A DNA stretch of 64,000 nucleotides from contig NW_026947486.1 in assembly GCF_034190915.1 (NCBI RefSeq), positions 105,197,312 to 105,261,311 on the forward strand, in the 5' to 3' direction. Numbering within the stretch: position 1 is the first letter of the stretch; the number at the start of each line of letters is the position of its first letter. The DNA is from Cavia porcellus (taxonomy: Eukaryota; Chordata; Mammalia; Rodentia; Caviidae). Position numbers and translations under genes: made by a program. Positions 22,371 to 34,159 of this stretch are shown piece by piece. The notes under the pieces were generated by a model. That model saw nothing but the letters and a program-made list of their open reading frames with translations. It was not told the DNA's origin and ran no database searches.

Positions 22371-23165
22371 CAAAAGTAGTTGGATGTAGGGTATAAGGTG
22401 GGAGAAAATATTAGAGGGAGATGAAAGATCAGAGAAGTGTCCAGGAAAGGAAAGCATACACCAAGCTGAAGGAGTTGAGCGATGGCCAATGTGTCTGAGA
22501 GTAACCACCAAAGAGAAAATATGAAATGCAGTGATGGATTTGGAGGACCTAGATCACACAAACTCTTGCATCCATGATAAGGAGTTTAGACTTTTACTGG
22601 CAGTGGAGAGCTGCTGGTCAATTTTAAGCCAGGAAATGACACAATTTGATTTATGGTTTCTGAAGATGTGGCCAGCATGCTTAGAATAGCTGTGGAAAAG
22701 GAAACCAGAGGGGAAGTGGAGAGACCATTTGTGGTGTTGTTATCTAATGAGAAATGACAGTAGCTCACACTGGCGGAATAGATAGTAAGGAGGAATGAGA
22801 GAAGTGAGTTGACTTGAGATAGATTATTGGAAATGTAACTGCAAAGAAATGGTTATAAATTGGATGTCAAGTGTGAGGGAGACAACGGTGTCAAGGATTC
22901 CTCCTCACTTTCAGAATTACACACTGGGTGGATGATAGAGTCATTCACTGGAGTGGGAAACCCAGGAGGAAGAGCAAGTTTAGAGTGTAATGAGAAATAG
23001 CGAATTCACATGGAGACATGGAAGTAGGTAATTCCATATACAGATCTGGAAATCAGGGGAAAAGTGCCACCTGGTAAGAGAAGCATGTGTGCTGTCAGTG
23101 CAGCACAGACGTGATCATTGAAGCCAGGGAGTGACTGAACTCACCTATGGAGCGTATGAAGGCAT
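22371..23165 (+). repeat. Old L2-like repeat, 3' segment
   Basis: The sequence reads agagaagtgtccaggaaagg, gataaggagtttagactttt, caattttaagccaggaaatgac, gtgtcaaggattcctcctca and ctgggtggatgatagagtc. This is a known mammalian consensus order continuing 21600-21938. The family assignment is uncertain. Confidence 0.55.
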
Positions 23166-23311
23166 CAAAAAAGAGGGTAAAACTCTCTCTCTAAAAACAG
23201 AACTCCGATCATCTCCAACAATTAAAAGTCAAGTAGAGGAAGATAAATTTAAGAGATTGAGAAGAAGCAGCTAGAAATGGAGCTGGAGGAGTACTTTAAA
23301 GAGGGTGTATG

Positions 23312-23357
23312 GATCTCTTTTCCATTACTGGGACAAAATACCCAGTACGCACAACCC
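23312..23357 (-). repeat. MaLR LTR, first piece
   Basis: tcttttccattactgggaca and aaatacccagtacgcac match the end of a MaLR LTR. The rest follows at 23641. Confidence 0.5.
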
Positions 23358-23642
23358 AATTGCCTATTTATCTGAAGAAACTCCTCAGCAGCACTTGAAG
23401 CTATAGTGCTTACCCTAAGATTACTTGTGGATTACAATGTTAATCTTACCCCTAAAGTTCATCATATATTTATATTAGGATTAGAGACAAGTTGTGTTTA
23501 GAAATAACTCAAAGAACAGTTTTTATATTTTATTTTCACACTGAAAACCAGTCAGATTTCTTTTAGCCACAAAGAACACTTTCATGTAAAATTAAATGAA
23601 TGCTGGCAGCAAGCCGTGTTTTTTTTTTTTTTTTTTTTTTTT
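23358..23642. other. Insertion of unknown origin in an LTR, with T tract
   Basis: About 285 bp split the LTR and end in about 23 T (23619-23642). The T tract is at the right edge, so a simple reverse-strand retroinsertion does not explain it. Confidence 0.4.
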
Positions 23643-23995
23643 CTAAGCAGGAAATGAGTTAAGCAAGGATTTATTTTGTTTTAAGGTTTTAGAGGAGTCT
23701 GTCCATGTTGGTTGGCTTCAAGGCAGGAGCATGGTAAAAGAACTTGGTAGAGGAAAGCTTCTCATCCTATGACACCCAGAAAGCAGAAAGATAGGAGGAA
23801 GAGGAGGACCTGGGGACAAGCATTCCAGGTTAAGTCTCTTGTGACCCCATTTTCTAACAGTGAATTTAGCTATAAACTCATCAACAAATTAATCCACTGA
23901 AGATGACAACACACAAATGTTCCAATCAACATTCCAAACCCTATCTCTGAACATATGTGACTTTTGGGGGACATTTTTATTCTAAACCTTAAAAG
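23643..23995 (-). repeat. MaLR LTR, second piece
   Basis: aggatttattttgttttaag, ttggttggcttcaaggcagg, gtctcttgtgaccccatttt, aactcatcaacaaattaatcc, gacttttgggggacattttt. Confidence 0.65.
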
Positions 23996-24251
23996 TGGGA
24001 GTGGGAGAGTTATCATGAGAATGACTGAAAAATTGGTCCACCTCTTGCTGTTCTCTCTAATTGAGAGGTCCTCTTTTGGTGACTGATCTTAAATTGTAGA
24101 ATCCAACTTCAAGCTGTTTGTATTCCTTTGACCTTTTCTCAAGCTCACCCATGGACTGAAGAAAATTCCAGTAAGCAAAACCACCCTCAACACTGTTGAT
24201 CTGTTCCTTCGGATCTCTGGGTTGCTCCCAAATGAATGACATTACAGGCAT

Positions 24252-24403
24252 TTCTTTTTTGTTTTGAGAAGGTTCTTATTATGTAGTTCAGGTTGGTCTT
24301 GAACTCACTACATAGCTACATAGCCTTGAACTTGAAGGAGTCCTCTTTCCTCAGTCTCCTAAATCCTAAGATTACAGGCATGTGTCACCACACCTGGCTT
24401 CCC
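24252..24403 (-). repeat. B1-type SINE
   Basis: Forward reads ttgagaaggttcttattatg, gttcaggttggtcttgaactc, cctaagattacaggcatgtg and tcaccacacctggct. This is the reverse complement of B1. Confidence 0.85.
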
Positions 24404-24409
24404 AGGCAT

Positions 24410-25105
24410 TGTTTATAACTAGTGTTTACTGTTAATGAGGTCATAATTGTGGACTCATGTATTTGTCCTTTTAAGGATTAATAGTTATGCATTAGGTACA
24501 ATTTATTTGTACTCTTACTTTTGAAGCGCTCAGTGATGATAGTAGTTTTCAAGGCTATTATGATCACATAATTATAAAAAAAAGCAAATCAATAGAAATC
24601 TAAAGCAAAATGATGTTAGATGTGAGAGAAATTCTTATTCTTTAATATTCCAGGTATCTTTCTTTTTAAGAAGTTGCCAATAACCTTTACCATTTCTATA
24701 TGGATACAAAAATTTAAAACACAGGGCTAGATTACCAAGGCAGTAGATGTGAAAATTCAGGTTAATCTTACGTAGGAAATTTGATGGTGTGGAAATCATT
24801 TAAAAATGGACAGTTATTTAAAACCACAGAAAATCATGATAAATTTAGTCAAATGTAGGACAATTCAGTTTTAATTTCAAAGTGAGTTTTCTGATATAAA
24901 AAGATGAAATATATTGAGAATGGATTTATCTCTTTGTAGAAGTTTATTACTTTGAGGACTGTCACTAAATTTGGTTTAAAAGATGTCATTACTGGCTACT
25001 AAACATTTGGACACGGTGATTTACTCTTACTCTCTAGCTGTGTTTGGATCTATTAGGAATAAATTGAGTACTATCTACCCTATCCAGGTTGGCATCTCAA
25101 AAACA
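24410..25105. other. Unassigned DNA
   Basis: AT-rich. No gene or named repeat seen. Confidence 0.35.
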
Positions 25106-25111
25106 CTATAT

Positions 25112-25190
25112 AGGGCCAGGAATATAGCTCAGGACAGTGCCTGCCTGGAAGACACAAGGTCATGAATTCAATCCTTGGTACAAAAACTCA
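25112..25190 (+). repeat. ID-type SINE
   Basis: gggccaggaatatagctcag, a decayed A box, ggtcatgaattcaatccttg, gtacaaaaa and an A/C-rich tail. Confidence 0.75.
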
Positions 25191-25278
25191 CAAACAATCA
25201 AACAAATCCCCAAAAATAAAAAAACAAAAACAAAAAAACACCATATAACTATGGGTATAGAACATAACAGCAACTGTG

Positions 25279-25279
<1 letters not shown>

Positions 25280-25324
<45 letters not shown>
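25280..25324. repeat. (GT)n microsatellite
   Basis: About 22 GT units. Confidence 0.97.
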
Positions 25325-25326
<2 letters not shown>

Positions 25327-25795
25327 TCTACATTGTGTACTTTGTAGCATAGAGACTAGCGGTCTTCAATCCTGAGCAGCCTCAGGGAATTTTGCCTGTT
25401 TTTCTGGGCTACAGCCTTTACTTAGAAACTTGAAGAATATACCTTTGCAGCAAGCTAGGCATTTCATACCCATAATTCTTTAACTCAATTTTCAAATAAC
25501 TTTAAAAAAAAACAATTACAGTGTAACACTGTACCCTCACTATGATCTATCTGGTGCACACTCCCTTTTCTGGGATCTAATCTGTTATTTAGATAAAGAT
25601 TTGTTCTATAAGTCAGCCTTCTCCTTGGCTGGCCTCCATGGTTCTGCTGAGGTTCACTAGTTTGTATCCTTGTTACTTCTAGTTGTCCTATGGAAAATCT
25701 GGTCACTTATAAATGCCCAACCAACCCCTAACTTGTAATGTCTGCTTATGAAGAGAAAAATTGCTTTTGGTATAAAGTTCTCTTTTGTATTAGTC

Positions 25796-26135
25796 AGCTT
25801 TCTAGTTGCTGAGATACAATACCTGGCACCCACAGCTCAGCAATGGAGAGGTTTCACTTGGATCATGGTATCAGGAGATAAAATCTGTAATCAGCTGCTC
25901 CAATGCAGGAATATCATGGTGGAAGTGCATGGTGGAACAAAGATGCTTAGTCTGTGGTGATCGAGAAGGAGAGCAGTGGAACAGCATGCTAGAGGAAGGT
26001 GCCAAAGACCATATACAGGGACCAAGGTCCTACCTCCACACCAACCCAGACATAACCATAAATATGCTTTATTAGTTCTCTGGCTGACTCCCAAGTCAAT
26101 CAACTTGGGGGTGCACCTAGATACAAGCCATAGCA
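25796..26135 (-). repeat. MaLR LTR (left LTR of a two-LTR element)
   Basis: It starts tgtattagtcagctttctag and ends ctagatacaagccatagca. It pairs in direct orientation with 27239-27570. The three overlapping short frames here are spurious. Confidence 0.8.
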
Positions 26136-27238
26136 TTGTGAATCTCTATAAAATGTAGAAAAATGTTACATAACCAAAGGCATAATGGCAAAAATTCCCA
26201 TATCAAAGAGGAGGGAATATGGGGACAGAAAATAATAGGATCAAAGGAATATGAAAGCCAATCAGGATAAATGTTGTCCTTAAGACCCGTATCTAGCATC
26301 TAAGTCACATGATGATTAGATCTGTATTCCAGAGGTCTTGAACGGCCCCAATGCTATAAGCTTGCTGGCTGCAGTCCACAGAGCTTCTCTCTTGCTCTGG
26401 CTCCATCCGTGTCCTGAAGCTTTCCTCAGCAGATACATCCTGATGTCTCCTGGGGTCCCTATTGCACTTTTGGCTTCATACCCACAGCTTCAAACACTGC
26501 CTTGTCATGGGTTCCTTGCATGATCTCTCAGGATTTCCTTTGAAGTCTGGGGAGCAGCTTTTATGACCCTATAACTCTTGCATTCTGCATCCTGGTAAGA
26601 CCAGCATCACATGGACAATATCAAAGTCTGCTGTTGTCAGTGTAAACAGTAGTCAGGTCACCTTGTACCATGCCTGAATCAGCCTTGAGGTGCCTGGATG
26701 ATTGAGTGTAGTGAAATGAATCTTATAGAAGCTATTTCTTGGGAGGCCCTGCTCAAACAGGGGTCCCAGGGAATCTCTCCTCTAGAGAAAGGTTGACACT
26801 TTTGCACCTTTGAACACTCAATTGATGGGGTCTTGCTAATTTCTGAGATACTGTCAAGGCATCTTCTTTCTTGTTCTTTTGCAAAGTACTTTATTGCTTT
26901 TCTAACAGCACTAACTTCTTCAGCAACCACTATCCCCTTGGCCCCAACATTATATATGGTTCCTTTTGGACCAAAATTAAAGTTTCAAAAATTTTAATGC
27001 TCTGTTCTTTGCTTTCAATTCTCAGTATAAATCTGGCTAAAGCAGTAAGCAGTATCCATGACACAGCCTGAAGGTTGACATATGAATTCTGACCCGAATA
27101 ATCTAACAGGCTCTGCTTACAGTATCCTAGGATCTGTTTAATTCTCCAAAATTCTTTCCATACACCCATTCCAAAGTCTTTGGACACCCATGCCCAGGCA
27201 TGATCAGATAATGGGCTCCACTCCTAGTATCAGTTTTC
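26136..27238 (-). mobile_element. MaLR internal region
   Basis: This 1.1-kb segment between two like-oriented LTRs ends, on the forward strand, with tgggctccactcctagtatcagttttctg just before the right LTR. That is the usual sequence next to a MaLR 5' LTR when read on the other strand. Short - strand frames (26679-26930, 26930-27187) are degenerate, and I see no gag, protease, reverse transcriptase or envelope motif. MaLRs are non-autonomous relatives of ERVL and carry little coding sequence, so this is expected. Confidence 0.72.
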
Positions 27239-27570
27239 TGTACAGTATTAGTCAGTTTTCCTATTTCTGAGGCATACTATCTGGCACTCAATAATAAATG
27301 GGGTTTAATTTAGCTCACAGTTTCAAGACTCTCAATTCACATTTACCTGGCTCCAAGGTAGAATTATCATGGCAAAAGGGTATGGCATATCAAAAGTACT
27401 TGGTTCTTGGTGGTTGGGAAGAGCAGGGGGACAGTGCCAGAGAAGAAGGGACCACAGACCAGAAATATTTACTACCCAAGATCACACTTCCATGACCCAT
27501 CCAGAGGCACCTAGAAATGTACTTTAGGAATCCTCTAGGCAACTACAAGACTGAACAAGTTGACAATTAA
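27239..27570 (-). repeat. MaLR LTR (right LTR)
   Basis: tattagtcagttttcctattt, tggggtttaatttagctcac and ctggctccaaggtagaatta align in order with the left LTR. Its outer end is more diverged (caactacaagactgaacaag) and no target duplication was found. Confidence 0.7.
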
Positions 27571-27579
27571 GCTTAATCA

Positions 27580-29285
27580 TTATATCCATATTCTGTTAAG
27601 GCTGTTGATCAGTGAAATAGGCCTTGATTCAGTTAAAGTGGCAATGACTTTGGCCCAAATGGAATTCCAATTGCACTTAAAACTTGGCACATGCTTTTTT
27701 CAGAAGCCTATACCCTAAATCTCCACAGGCGTCCACAGCCCTCATTTATGTCTCACTTATCAAAAAGTAACCACAGAAATTCAGTAAAAAATTAGCCAAC
27801 TAAGAATCAAAGAACTTCCACCACCCATCAGATATTCAGATTCTTTTTAATGTCACAATCTTCTGATTGCAACTAGAATCTTTTTAAAAAGTATTTCAGG
27901 GCCTAACTATAGTTTAATAAATGAAAAAGAGAAAATTGTTCCTTAATTTTTTGACATGCATGAAGCCAATATTCTATATTGTAAAGGAAAAAAAAAGTCT
28001 GTGGTGTCATCTTGACGTTGAAACTTGGCTTTCCTTTAATTTCAACATCTGCTTGATTGTTAGTTTAGAAAATCTCCTGCAAAAGTTTCAAAATTTGATG
28101 CTGCAAGGTTGAGTAACTAACTCTAAAGTCAATTAATTCCTAACACTAGCAATGAAATGAAACAATGGGTTACGAATTTCCAGGTGGGTTGTGTACTAAA
28201 TTAAGTAGCTTATCAACGATGTACTTCAGATTTGTGACATTACTAATGTACCTTAAGAAAATCTTACCCACAAAACTCAGAAACAGTACAGATTGATTAT
28301 AGAAAGTTTATTTTGCATTAAAAAAGGATTCTTCGATTTACCTAGGGATTTACCACCTCACCAAGCAGCTTCTTTAAGAGTATTTGTATAAGGTTGCTAT
28401 TTACCAAAATAAAACATCAATTTGCACCATAGTTTTAAGAACTCCCCAGTGGGTAATATGAGAGCCACCCTCTGTTAGATGATTTATTTTAGGTCAGCTG
28501 GAGTGGAAGGCCACACTGGTGCATGTGTTGGCTGACTTCGCCAGGACCCCAGAATCCACTGAGTAAATCTGAGCTCATATTTCTCAAACGTCCACTCTTC
28601 TTATCTGATTGCACCTGTGTGGAAGAGAATCCTAAGAAAACAATTGTTTGTGGTATTTCAGTTTGAAGATAAAATCTAACGTTAATATCACATTGAATTT
28701 AAGGAATCATACCACACTTACTCTCTTATTTTCTAGCTCATTAACCATACAAAATTGGTGACTTTGGTGGCCGGGACCCCCAGATCCATGGGGCTTGATT
28801 TTTATGCCTATTTTTAGAGTCAGGACTGGGGCTTCCTGCTCATTTGGGATTGGATTACATCACTGTAAGTATCCATTTAAAATATTCTTTAATGATTGCC
28901 TTAAAACATCCAAGAAGTTATTTTCCAGTGTAAGCCTCAATTTGTGACTGGAAACTTCTTCAAGCAAATTGATTTGTTAGCCTAAATACGTATTTAGGGA
29001 AGATGAAAGATGTATTTTAATGATGCTACATTTCTTTCCACTGGATAGTTTCCAGCGAAAGAAGCAAAAAAAAAAAAATATAGGAGGGATGTTCTGCAAT
29101 TCTGCAAAGAAAAAAAATTAGCAGATTTTATCATTCAGGAACTCATCCTATTGTGACAAGATAGGATCTCTTTCCATTCAAGTGAGGGGAAAAGACAAGA
29201 AAAAATCCCAAGTGACCATCACATAAACATGAACCGGTTCCCCAGATCAGGAGATGAGCTAGAAGGGAAGCTGGAAACAGTTGAG
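27580..29285. other. Repeat-poor DNA, no gene seen
   Basis: I see neither a clear repeat nor a coding signal. It may contain unique conserved non-coding DNA, but nothing in the sequence proves that. Confidence 0.35.
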
Positions 29286-29287
29286 CG

Positions 29288-29548
29288 TATTAATAGAAAG
29301 AGCCCATGGAACTTGGCAGCTTAGTAGAACTGGGTGTGAATCCGAGCTCTACCATTTATTCTTTGTAGAATTTAGGCAAGCAACTTCATTCCTCTAATGA
29401 GACAATTCCTCATCTGGGTAACTGGAAGAATACCATTAATCTTGCAGTATTGCTGTAAGTCTTAAATAAGTTGGTTTGTGTAAAAGGTTTAAAGATCACA
29501 GAGCCTGGCATATATAGTACTTGGTGCAGAATAAATGTTGAATTGATG
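29288..29548 (+). repeat. MIR SINE, near full length
   Basis: gggtgtgaatccgagctctacc, caagcaacttcattcctcta, acaattcctcatctgggtaac, tgctgtaagtcttaaataag, gagcctggcatatatagtac, agaataaatgttgaattg. Textbook MIR order. Confidence 0.85.
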
Positions 29549-30545
29549 AATGATTGCATATGAATATCCAAACTAAGAGTATCCCTTTATTTGTTTCTAA
29601 AACTTAAGCAATATCAAGAAACACAAATGGCTGGCACATAGTAAACACCAAACATGTCATCAGGCTTTTGATGCAAATCTTAGATGGAGGGTGGAGTGGT
29701 TTCTCAGAGAGCATTTATATTAAATTACCTAGGAGGGATAATCAAGCCTATATACCCAAACATAGTTAGATTAAATGTGGATAATTGCTATTATTTGATG
29801 TAAGACTGTTGCTTTTGCAACAGTGACAGTGCGACTTCTTTACATACAGGATACCTAGAGAAAAAATAGTGTCCCTGAAGAACCTGCTTTTCTTATACCT
29901 CAAAGGCATGCTACCCAGGAAAACAGTCCTTTCCAGTCACTGTCAATTACTGAATTTTGTTCCCTAAGGGAACGAAGAAGCCTCAAATGTTCTCCCTTTT
30001 TAAACTGTGACTCCTTCCCAAGTCACATGGGTTCCAGGCTCAAAGTAACCACCTTCTGAGAGGTTCCCCTTCTTATAACACTAAGTTCTTTGTTCTTCTT
30101 GTTGTTTTAGATTAGTTCAGTGAGAAATGTGGCTAGAAATAGGTTGACATTAACAGGTGTTGCACAAAGCAAAACAGAGCATGAAACTTGCTTTGGGTAA
30201 TGAATCTCTTTTTCATCATACATTTATATTGGAAAAATGATTAGCTGATTTCTCATATTCAAGCTGCGCCAGCAGCCTTCTGCCCTGCTCCACAATACAA
30301 TTCACCTTACCTCAGGGTGAGCATCTTTCTTTCCTGCAACTGCTTCCCCTGAAATCAGGGCAGCCTTTCTCTTCCCTTATTTGCTTGTGAGGGGATCTAT
30401 AGCTTAGTGCCATAGAAACATATTGTTGGATCCATGATATGCCTTACATAAGGACCCCGTTCTGGCTATCTTGGACCTTTTCAAACAAACATGAAGATTA
30501 GGCTGCATTTGTCTTTGGCCTATACTAATCGCCACAGGTAGTGTT
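29549..30545. other. Unassigned DNA
   Basis: No gene or named repeat recognised. Confidence 0.35.
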
Positions 30546-30699
30546 ACGGATTAGGAACTGGTGGTCAACTTAACGCCAGCTGGATTACATCAGCATGGCA
30601 CTGAGCGAAGATGCTCCACCTGAGGAAAGTTGCCAGGATAAATAGAGAGGTGGAGAAGAAGGAAGGCATTAATGCGTTGTTGCATTGAGGCATTGTGGG

Positions 30700-31239
30700 T
30701 TCTCCTATGAGTTGCTGTTGGAGCCGTTGGTTCTACTGGAGAAGCTCTGATCTTCATATGGAGCATAGCTTCCTGGCTCTGAAGGGGAAGACATGTGCTG
30801 CTTGGTTTCCAGGATAAACTCATCATGCTGGCTTACTGGCACATACCCAACTGTGCTTGTCATCGTCGGAGCTCGGGGCTTCCGTGTCGCTGAGGATGGC
30901 TGTGGTGCCTTTCAGGACAGCCCTGGTCTTTGTTGTGAGTGTGACTTCTCGGCTCCAGCATAGAACCCCATCCCACCGGTACAGCTCCTTCACCCTGCTG
31001 GCATGAACTTTCTGGTTTCCACCGCTGACCTTTGGGCCTTCCCAGCATGGATCCATAAAGAGACTGGCATGACTCCTTCTTGTGGGCTCTGGACCTCCAG
31101 TTGGAATTGGGGGGGGCATTGTCATGAGCTCTGGGTTTTCATCTGGACTCATGTAGGACATTATTGTGGGATTTAGGCCCTTGACTATAAATATTCTATG
31201 TCTTTGGTGATGCAGATAGATTTCCTGCAGTTTCTTGTG
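30700..31239 (-). pseudogene. Candidate unidentified pseudogene
   Basis: On the - strand one frame is open from 31239 to 30823 (138 codons, first Met at 31161). The translation is proline-, serine- and acid-rich (for example MSYMSPDENPEL, MPPPIPTGGPEPT, ILSDTEAPSSDDD). A shift of one base near 30840-30870 would carry the reading into a second plausible stretch (GYVPVSQHDEFILETKQ) that ends at a TAG at 30704-30706. The GC content and CpGs (gtcatcgtcggagctcgg near 30870) are higher than in the flanks. I do not recognise the protein. No A tail, intron boundary or target duplication was found, so a processed pseudogene, a decayed exon and chance all remain possible. Confidence 0.35.
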
Positions 31240-31249
31240 TTAACTCCCG

Positions 31250-32425
31250 GCGACCATTATAAAAATAATATTATAAACTCCATGTCCTGATTCAAATTGT
31301 TCTCTGCACAACCCCTGACTACAAAAGGTAGCATATTTGACTTTCTGCAGTTTACCTTCCACCTGTCATAGGCTCCACACACATTAGGATTCATGAAGCA
31401 TTTATTGAATACAAGTGAGCCACCTTTTTGTGACTGACAAATTTAGGAGGACTCCCTGCATTTTTTTCAACTCAGTTCAGTCCTTGTTTCTCTTGGGTGC
31501 AATCACACTGATGAGAGTGTGTGTTCTCTACTTCTGCAGGTGAGAAGCCTTCCTCTTGTGCTCTCTATATTTAAGTGGAAAAGTTTTACGTGCTTTTGAA
31601 ATTCACTTAACAGACACTCTGATTTCTTCTCGATCGGGGGTCCTCTAGCATGGTCTCCATCGGTATTTTAAAAATCTATACTTTACTGTCACATGTATTT
31701 CTCAAATTGTCCAGAACCTTCATGATAAAATTGATTGCTTTTAATTGGGGCCAGTAAGAGGCCCCTATAAATTATGAACTATTTGCCAGTCCAAACTGTA
31801 GGGAGAGAATAGTGAGTATCATAAACACAGTTCTTGTATTAATGGGCGTTACATGTTTAAGTCTCCCAGGATATATTTCTAGTGTGAAGCACATATCTCT
31901 CACCACCCCTTGTGCAGCACATTATCTCCATGGGGCATACCAGCTATGTGACCTTAGTTGCAAAGCGAGGTATTCTGCCCTGTTTTCTTGCACATTGCTT
32001 TCCCTAAGTTGACTTTGCTTAGAGTTGTGTTCCTAATGGATGACACTGGTGCTGGAGGAGAAATTGAATCCTGCATATTAGGTCTAACATTGAGATGTGG
32101 TACCTTGTGTAAAGAGTATCTTGGATCCAAAATATATTTCTATGGTACTATAAGCTACAGATCCCCTCACATGCAAATCTGTACTCTTGTCTATAGATCA
32201 CATAGATGCCTGGTGGCTGAGTCAAAGGTTTTGAAGGTTCACTGTTTGTAGGATTCAATATTACTTCAAAGTCCTGGAAACTTTAAGACTTGACCAAATA
32301 TCAGATATAAATTTCCAAATAAACTCAGAGTTCCCAAAAATGTTCTATGCAGTGCACCCTGATTAAAGTTTTGAAGTCATTCATTATTTTAGGTGTGCCT
32401 GTTCAGAACTGCAACTCAGAGCCAA
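31250..32425. other. Unassigned DNA
   Basis: No gene or named repeat recognised. Frames at 31812-32251 lack protein-like character. Confidence 0.35.
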
Positions 32426-32429
32426 TTAC

Positions 32430-32775
32430 AGGAGTACTTCATTGTAGTGGGCCTTTCTTTATTGTATTTTGCAGATATTGTGTGTTTTGTAAACTGAAGG
32501 CATGTGGTAACCCTGAATCAAGCAAGTCTACTGGCACCATTTTTCCAATAGCTTAGATGATGGTTAGCGTTTTTAGCAATAAAATATTTTGAACTGTTAT
32601 GTACATTGTTTCTTTAGATATAATGCTACTGCACACTCAATAAACTATGTAAATATAAACTCTATGTGCACTGGGGAACAAGAAATTAATGTAACTCACT
32701 TTATTGCAATGTGTACTTCATTGCACTGGTCTGGAACAAAACCTGCCAGTATATTGGGACTGCCTCTAATAAGCA
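32430..32775 (+). mobile_element. Tigger-like non-autonomous DNA transposon fossil
   Basis: The 5' part reads ttgcagatattgtgtgttttg, gcatgtggtaaccctgaatc, aagcaagtctactggcacca and tttttccaatagc. The 3' part reads tttattgcaatgtgtacttc, attgcactggtctggaacaa and aacctgccagtatattggg. This 5'-to-3' order matches a Tc1/mariner-superfamily (Tigger-type) element. No transposase frame remains. The exact family was recalled, not searched. Confidence 0.5.
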
Positions 32776-32779
32776 ATTT

Positions 32780-33905
32780 CAAGCAACATGCATTGACTAA
32801 GTGCTAACATCATGCTCAGAAAGGTGGTAACTGTTAAACTTTACTTGTCCCAGCTGTGGCCAAATTTAAATGAAAAGCCCTGTATATGCAGAGCAAGATA
32901 CTAGAATCAATCTCCACCAGGAGTAGGCTTCATCTCATTCTTGTTGCCTTTAGCTTGCTCTCTCGTATATATAAAATGAGACCTCAGGCACTCACATATC
33001 AATTGAAACACAGTTTCCCTACAATGCTTATTGTCTATGCCCAGTTATAATTTCTTCTCACCAGTCCAGCTCCTTATTGATACTGGATCTCTGGCCTGCT
33101 CCCACTATTCACATTTATCTCATACTCAAGAATTTAAATGAAATCGAGCTTTGCAATAATATTTTTCACATGATCTATAGTTATACTACCAAAGTCACAG
33201 TCCTATGTGACCTAAGACAAATCTCAATTAGAGTCAGAAGTAAGGATCCCAAAGAAGTTGGCAGTGAAAGACTCAAAGAAATTAGTAATGAATCCTTGGA
33301 GAGGGTGAAGGAGATATAGTCTCTCCCTTCTCTCTCACTGACCAAAAGATGGGTTAACAATGGTGATTATTTTGTGAGCCATAAGACTGCAAGATACATG
33401 GTTGGTGAAACAAATGTTACACTGCTTACAGTGTGAAAGATACTCAAAAATAGCATTTCACCCCAAACATTGACAGTTTGATTTTCATTTGATTGCTTAT
33501 GGCAGAGGTTAAAATTTCAAATGTCTACAATTCCAGATGTATAGTATAAGTGATTGAAATAGGCTAAATTTAAAAACAGTATGGAGTGATGTGGAAGTAA
33601 GTGAAATGGAGCATGTCTGCTCTATTTAAAGACTTAGCCTTTCAACTAAAACAAACTACAGGAGAAAGTAAGCAGTTTTGTGAGTTTCATTTATGGTAAG
33701 AGTCACCGATTTGCAAAAACTTGCTTCACAAAGGTAAGAGATGATTGTATCATTCTCAAGACTTCAAGTGTGTTTTTTTTTAATATATAGAAGTAATGTG
33801 CTGGATAAAGCATTCAACTTTATTCAATCATAGAACAATGTTACATTTAAGAGTAAAAGGTCTGGGTTCTAGTTTAGATCTTTTAAAATTGCGCTCTACA
33901 GTATT
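32780..33905. other. Unassigned DNA
   Basis: No gene or named repeat recognised. The 80-codon frame at 33077-33319 shows no motif. Confidence 0.35.
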
Positions 33906-33911
33906 GAGCAG

Positions 33912-34155
33912 TTCCCTTTCTTTCTTTTGAAATTTTAACTGAATTTTTACATGTTTAAGGTGTATGCTGTGATTTGTTAACAAAATACATATAGTGGACA
34001 AATTATTATAATCATTAACGTAACTCTCCCTTTACGTAGTGTGTGGGGTAAGGACCCAAGGTCTACTCTCTGGTCGAATTTCAAGTATACAATATACTGT
34101 TAGTAACTACGTTCCCTACACTGCACATTAGATCTTTAGAATGACTTTGTTTCCT
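33912..34155 (-). repeat. Old L1 (L1M-like) 3' UTR fragment
   Basis: acatgtttaaggtgtatgct, aaggtctactctctggtcga, atttcaagtatacaatatac and ctgcacattagatctttag follow the order of mammalian-wide L1M 3' ends in reverse. Confidence 0.65.
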
Positions 34156-34159
34156 CATC

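Noticed and set aside
26679..27187. Two adjacent - strand frames as a coding gene
   Set aside because: They lie in the internal region of a MaLR between two LTRs, overlap at one base and show no viral protein motif.
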